A stretch of DNA of 64,000 nt from JAJYRX01 sp041655275 (GTDB lineage: Bacteria; Pseudomonadota; Gammaproteobacteria; Burkholderiales; Burkholderiaceae_B): contig JBBAFU010000007.1 of the NCBI GenBank assembly GCA_041655275.1, positions 1 through 64,000 of the forward strand, in the 5' to 3' direction. The position numbers and the translations under genes are program-made. The notes beneath the pieces were generated by a model. That model did not search any database and was not told where the DNA came from. It saw only the letters and a list, made by a program, of their open reading frames with translations. Positions 60,349 to 64,000 of this stretch are shown here, one piece after another (position 1 is the stretch's first letter; each line of letters starts with the position of its first letter).

Positions 60349-62697
60349 ATGGCTAAATTACCTGCAGCTTCCTCGCGTTCGACCCGAAACGTGCGCAACG
60401 GGCCGTCGCCCCTGCAGCTGCGCGTCTCGGGTCTGCTGCGCGAGGCCCGCTGGATTCTGTTCGCGGGCCTGGCGGCCTGGCTGGCGCTGGTGCTGGCCAC
60501 CTGGCATCCCCTTGACCCGGGCTGGTCACACTCCGTGCAGTCTTCCGTTGTTCACAACCGCGGGGGCACCCTGGGTGCACACATCGCCGATTTCCTGCTC
60601 TACCTGTTCGGCTATTCCTCCTGGTTGTGGGTGGTGTTGCTGCTGCAGCGCGTGGGCCTGGGGTTCTACCGCCTGGCCGGCACCCCGGCCCGGGACAGTG
60701 ACGTCCTGCCGCGCGTGCGCTGGGAAGTGGGCATTGGCTTTGCGCTGCTGTTTGTGGGCGCCATGGGCATAGAGGCCCTGCGCATGCGTTCCATGGGCGC
60801 AGCGCTGCCTGCCCACGCCGGTGGCGAGATCGGCCAGCTCCTGGCGGCGGTGCTGCACTACAGCCTGGGCATGACCGGCTGTACCTTGTTGCTGCTGGCC
60901 ATGGTGATCGCCGGCGCCAGCCTCTTCCTGGGCTTTTCCTGGCTGTCCGTGGCCGAGCGCATCGGGACGGCGCTTGAAAAAGGCGTGCTCGCGCTCCTGG
61001 CACGCCGTGATGCCCGGCGGGATCGCAAGGTGGGCGAAGCCAGGAAGGCCGAGCGTGCCTCCAAGGTCGACGCGCGCCAGGTCGATCTGGTGCACGAGCA
61101 GCCGGTGCGCATAGAGCCGGCCCTGTCTGCCATTCCCGTTTCCGCGCGTGTCGAAACCGAAAAGCAGCAGAAGCTGCCGTTGCCGCGCGACAAGGGCGAG
61201 GGTGACCTGCCTGCCATCAGCCTGCTCGACATGCCCGATGCGCGCCCAGAGGCCGTGGCGCCCGAGACCATAGAGTTCACCTCGCGCCTCATCGAGAAGA
61301 AACTGTCGGATTTCGGTGTGCGCGTGGTCGTGGTGGCGGCGCAGGCCGGCCCGGTCATCACGCGTTACGAGATCGAGCCCGCCACCGGCGTCAAGGGCAG
61401 CCAGATCGTCAATCTGGCCAAGGATCTGGCGCGCGCGCTCAGCCTGGTCAACATCCGTGTGGTCGAGACCATCCCCGGCAAGAACCTGATGGGGCTGGAG
61501 CTGCCCAACCCCAAGCGCCAGATGGTGAACCTGTCCGAGATCATCGGCTCGCAGACCTACGATGCGAGCAAGTCGCTGCTGACCATGGCGCTGGGCAAGG
61601 ACATTGCCGGCAACCCGGTCGTGGCCGATCTGGCGCGCATGCCGCACCTGCTGGTTGCCGGCACCACGGGCTCGGGCAAGTCCGTGGGCATCAACGCCAT
61701 GCTGCTCTCGCTGCTGTACAAGGCGCGCCCGGATGAGCTGCGCCTCATCCTCATCGACCCCAAGATGCTGGAAATGTCGGTGTACGAAGGCATTCCGCAC
61801 CTGCTCGCCCCGGTCGTCACCGACATGCGTCATGCGGGCAACGCCCTCAACTGGTGTGTGGGTGAAATGGAAAAACGCTACCGGCTCATGAGCAAGCTGG
61901 GGGTGCGCAACCTGGCCGGCTACAACGCCCGCATCAAGGAGGCCGGGAAGGCCGGCGAGTCCATTCCCAATCCGTTCTCGCTCACGCCGGAGGCGCCCGA
62001 ACCGCTCACCCACCTGCCTTTCATTGTGGTCGTCATCGACGAGCTGGCCGACCTGATGATGGTGGTGGGCAAGAAGGTCGAGGAGCTCATCGCGCGCCTG
62101 GCCCAGAAGGCGCGCGCTGCGGGCATTCACCTCATCCTGGCCACCCAGCGCCCCAGCGTCGACGTGATCACCGGCCTCATCAAGGCCAATATCCCCACGC
62201 GCATCGCTTTTCAGGTGTCGTCGCGCATCGATTCGCGCACCATTCTTGACCAGATGGGGGCGGAAACCCTGCTCGGCATGGGCGACATGCTCTACATGCC
62301 GCCCGGGACGGCCCTGCCCGAGCGCGTGCACGGCGCCTTCGTGCATGATGACGAGGTGCACCGCGTGGTTGATGCTCTCAAGGAGCAGGGCGAGGCCGAT
62401 TACGTCGATGGCGTGCTCGAAGGCGGCGCCGAGGGCGAAACCGGCGACGGTGTGGGCACGGTCACGGGCTTCGCCGATGCCGAGGCCGATCCGCTCTACG
62501 ACCAGGCCGTGCAGATCGTGCTCAAGAACCGGCGCGCCTCCATCTCGTCCGTGCAGCGCCACCTGCGCATCGGTTACAACCGCGCCGCCCGCCTGCTCGA
62601 TCAGATGGAAAGCGCCGGTGTCGTCTCGGCCATGCAGTCCAATGGCAATCGCGAGATCCTGGTGCCCGCGGGCAATGCCGATGCTGATGCCGATTGA
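60349..62697 (+). CDS. ftsK: DNA translocase FtsK
   Basis: A 782-residue FtsK with four N-terminal membrane spans, a short linker (about residues 215-300) and the motor: Walker A VAGTTGSGKSVGIN near residue 440, Walker B VVVIDELADLMMVVG, and the C-terminal winged-helix gamma domain (ISSVQRHLRIGYNRAARLLD). It moves chromosomes during division and activates XerCD at dif. The compact linker makes it shorter than the E. coli protein. Confidence 0.97.
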   Translation: MAKLPAASSRSTRNVRNGPSPLQLRVSGLLREARWILFAGLAAWLALVLATWHPLDPGWSHSVQSSVVHNRGGTLGAHIADFLLYLFGYSSWLWVVLLLQRVGLGFYRLAGTPARDSDVLPRVRWEVGIGFALLFVGAMGIEALRMRSMGAALPAHAGGEIGQLLAAVLHYSLGMTGCTLLLLAMVIAGASLFLGFSWLSVAERIGTALEKGVLALLARRDARRDRKVGEARKAERASKVDARQVDLVHEQPVRIEPALSAIPVSARVETEKQQKLPLPRDKGEGDLPAISLLDMPDARPEAVAPETIEFTSRLIEKKLSDFGVRVVVVAAQAGPVITRYEIEPATGVKGSQIVNLAKDLARALSLVNIRVVETIPGKNLMGLELPNPKRQMVNLSEIIGSQTYDASKSLLTMALGKDIAGNPVVADLARMPHLLVAGTTGSGKSVGINAMLLSLLYKARPDELRLILIDPKMLEMSVYEGIPHLLAPVVTDMRHAGNALNWCVGEMEKRYRLMSKLGVRNLAGYNARIKEAGKAGESIPNPFSLTPEAPEPLTHLPFIVVVIDELADLMMVVGKKVEELIARLAQKARAAGIHLILATQRPSVDVITGLIKANIPTRIAFQVSSRIDSRTILDQMGAETLLGMGDMLYMPPGTALPERVHGAFVHDDEVHRVVDALKEQGEADYVDGVLEGGAEGETGDGVGTVTGFADAEADPLYDQAVQIVLKNRRASISSVQRHLRIGYNRAARLLDQMESAGVVSAMQSNGNREILVPAGNADADAD

Positions 62698-62752
62698 ACT
62701 GCAGCCGGGCGCCGGGGTCATAGCAGGCAGGTTCTTTTTGAAGGAGCATGCC

Positions 62753-63394
62753 ATGCCTGCGCGTATCTTCCGCCGATGCTTTTTCGGTCTGTTGCTTGCG
62801 GCATCGTTCGCCGTGCCGCTGTCGGCTTCAGCCGCTCCCGCCGCCGATCCGCTGGCCGGTTTTGTGGCCCAGGTGCAGTCGGCGCAAGGGCATTTCGAGC
62901 AGATGCGCGAGCTCGAGGGCGCACCGGTTGCCGACAGCCGGCAAAGCGGGCAGTTCGCCTTCGAGCGTCCGGGCAAGTTCCGCTGGGCGGTGGAGCTGCC
63001 TTTCGAGCAGCTCATTGTTTCGGACGGACGGCAGCTCTATCAGTACGATCCCGATCTGGCCCAGGTCATAGAGCGCGATGCCGATACCGCCCTGGGCGCG
63101 TCGCCGGCCGCCATCCTGTTTGGCACGGGCGAACTGGGCGAGGCCTTCGAGCTCAGCGCCCGCCCCGATGCCGAGGGCCTGCGCTGGGTGCGTGTCACCC
63201 CGCGCACGCCGGATGCTGGTTTCGTGCACGCCGACCTGGGCTTCCAGGACAACATACCCCGGCGCCTGCGCCTGCTTGACGCCTTCGGCCAGACCTCGCG
63301 CATCGACTTCAGCCAGACCGAGCTCAATCCCGCCCTGCCGCCGGCGCTGTTCGACTTCCAGGCACCCGAGGGGGCCGACATCGTACACATGTAG
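62753..63394 (+). CDS. lolA: Outer-membrane lipoprotein carrier protein LolA
   Basis: A 213-residue periplasmic carrier with a signal peptide (LLLAASFAVPLSASA), a central GQFAFERPGKFRWAVELPF, and a C-terminal NPALPPALFDFQAPEGADIV. LolA takes lipoproteins from LolCDE to LolB. ATG 62753 has AAGGAG six bases upstream. The gene order ftsK - lolA - rarA is common in gamma- and betaproteobacteria. Confidence 0.95.
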   Translation: MPARIFRRCFFGLLLAASFAVPLSASAAPAADPLAGFVAQVQSAQGHFEQMRELEGAPVADSRQSGQFAFERPGKFRWAVELPFEQLIVSDGRQLYQYDPDLAQVIERDADTALGASPAAILFGTGELGEAFELSARPDAEGLRWVRVTPRTPDAGFVHADLGFQDNIPRRLRLLDAFGQTSRIDFSQTELNPALPPALFDFQAPEGADIVHM

Positions 63395-63417
63395 CCCTTC
63401 TTTTTGGCACTCTTATC

Positions 63418-64000
63418 ATGTCCGACCTGTTTGCCACCGAATCCGTCATGCCGCTGGCGGAGGCCTTGCGCCCCGCAACGCTGGATGCCGTCATCGGCCA
63501 GAGCCATCTGCTGGGCAAGGGCCGGCCGCTGCGCCTCGCCTTCGAGTCGGGCAAGCCGCATTCCATGATCTTCTGGGGGCCGCCGGGCGTGGGCAAGACC
63601 ACGCTGGCACGGCTCATGGCAAACGCCTTCGATTGTGAATTCATCGCCCTGTCCGCCGTGTTCTCGGGCGTGAAGGATATTCGCGCCGCTATAGAACAGG
63701 CACGCCGGAACCGTGCCGTGGGCCGGCACACCCTGCTGTTCGTCGACGAGATCCATCGTTTCAACAAGGCGCAGCAGGACGCCTTGCTGCCCTATGCCGA
63801 AAGCGGCCTCGTCACCTTCATCGGCGCCACCACTGAAAACCCGTCCTTCGAGGTGAACTCGGCCCTGCTGTCGCGTGCCCAGGTCTATGTGCTCAAGCCG
63901 CTCAGCGACGAGGAGCTGGGCCGGCTGTTCATCCGCGCACAGGAATCAGCGCTTGCCGGTCTGGCGTTCGACGATGCGGCCCGCAACATCATCATCGGCC
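63418..64000 (+). CDS. rarA: Replication-associated recombination protein RarA (partial, cut by window end)
   Basis: A 194-codon frame running to the end of the window with no stop. The AAA+ core is clear: PLAEALRPATLDAVIGQSHL, Walker A WGPPGVGKTTLA, Walker B LFVDEIHRFNKAQQDALLP, sensor 1 IGATTENPSFEVN. RarA/MgsA/Mrc1-type ATPases act at stalled replication forks, together with SSB. The C-terminal oligomerisation domain is outside the window. Confidence 0.95.
   Translation, partial: MSDLFATESVMPLAEALRPATLDAVIGQSHLLGKGRPLRLAFESGKPHSMIFWGPPGVGKTTLARLMANAFDCEFIALSAVFSGVKDIRAAIEQARRNRAVGRHTLLFVDEIHRFNKAQQDALLPYAESGLVTFIGATTENPSFEVNSALLSRAQVYVLKPLSDEELGRLFIRAQESALAGLAFDDAARNIIIG

Noticed and set aside
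60526..63015. 829-codon minus-strand frame opposite ftsK and lolA
   Set aside because: Antisense shadow crossing two confirmed genes, without motif support.

Overview
The window is a GC-rich bacterial chromosome segment, most likely from a betaproteobacterium of the order Burkholderiales, family Alcaligenaceae (relatives of Bordetella). I base this on gene content (cbb3-type oxidase, Coq7, YpjD/CcsA next to ffh, orphan GcvH) and on the order metG - mrp - tamA - tamB - dcd - lysine/arginine decarboxylase, which I recall from Bordetella-type genomes. The genus cannot be fixed from the sequence alone. No rRNA, tRNA or CRISPR array was recognised.

Region 1 (1-12540) is an accessory/defence island. 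It starts with an integrase remnant, a HigB/HigA-like toxin-antitoxin pair, a transposase fragment and a YoeB/Phd pair. A complete type I restriction-modification locus follows on the minus strand (hsdM, hsdS, a decayed rhuM, hsdR), with a DUF262/HNH (GmrSD-like) gene upstream whose start codon appears lost. Two paralogous TauE/SafE exporters flank the restriction genes. hsdS is visibly AT-richer than its surroundings.

Region 2 (12583-23483) is mixed metabolism: a zinc alcohol dehydrogenase divergent from a GcvA-like LysR regulator, a PhaB-like reductase and second SDR, a methyltransferase-like membrane protein, a YhhQ queuosine-precursor transporter behind an apparent preQ1-I riboswitch, an MFS permease with a tiny membrane ORF, a serine hydrolase, a fatty-acid-type SDR, AmpD, and a CcsA/YpjD-type membrane protein.

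Region 3 (23588-45084) is mainly housekeeping: ffh; thiS/trmB/CDF transporter/metG in one tightly overlapped minus-strand run; mrp; the TamA/TamB envelope translocation pair; dcd; a decarboxylase; an HI0933-type flavoprotein; gcvH; an omega-aminotransferase divergent from a MocR-type regulator; folA, thyA and an OsmC-family gene.

Region 4 (45251-54195) begins with a 162-bp MITE-like element. It continues with a cbb3-like oxidase operon whose CcoN carries a CcoS-like N-terminus, then a monohaem cytochrome, SCO and a CtaG-like protein, and Coq7. A candidate small RNA with its own promoter and a perfect terminator follows, then a UDP-HexNAc dehydrogenase/epimerase pair and a diguanylate cyclase-hemerythrin fusion.

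Region 5 (54212-64000) holds an aldo/keto reductase, a MOSC protein, a methyltransferase, a thioesterase, a DksA-type zinc-finger protein, a deletion-born LivK-LivF chimera, a small gene behind a repeat-containing promoter, Smr, TrxB, FtsK, LolA and the truncated start of RarA.

The most notable points are the preQ1 riboswitch, the candidate sRNA with an anti-Shine-Dalgarno-like loop, the two decayed genes in the defence island, the 12-bp spacer repeats in hsdS, the GGDEF-hemerythrin fusion, the CcoS-CcoN fusion and the LivK-LivF chimera.
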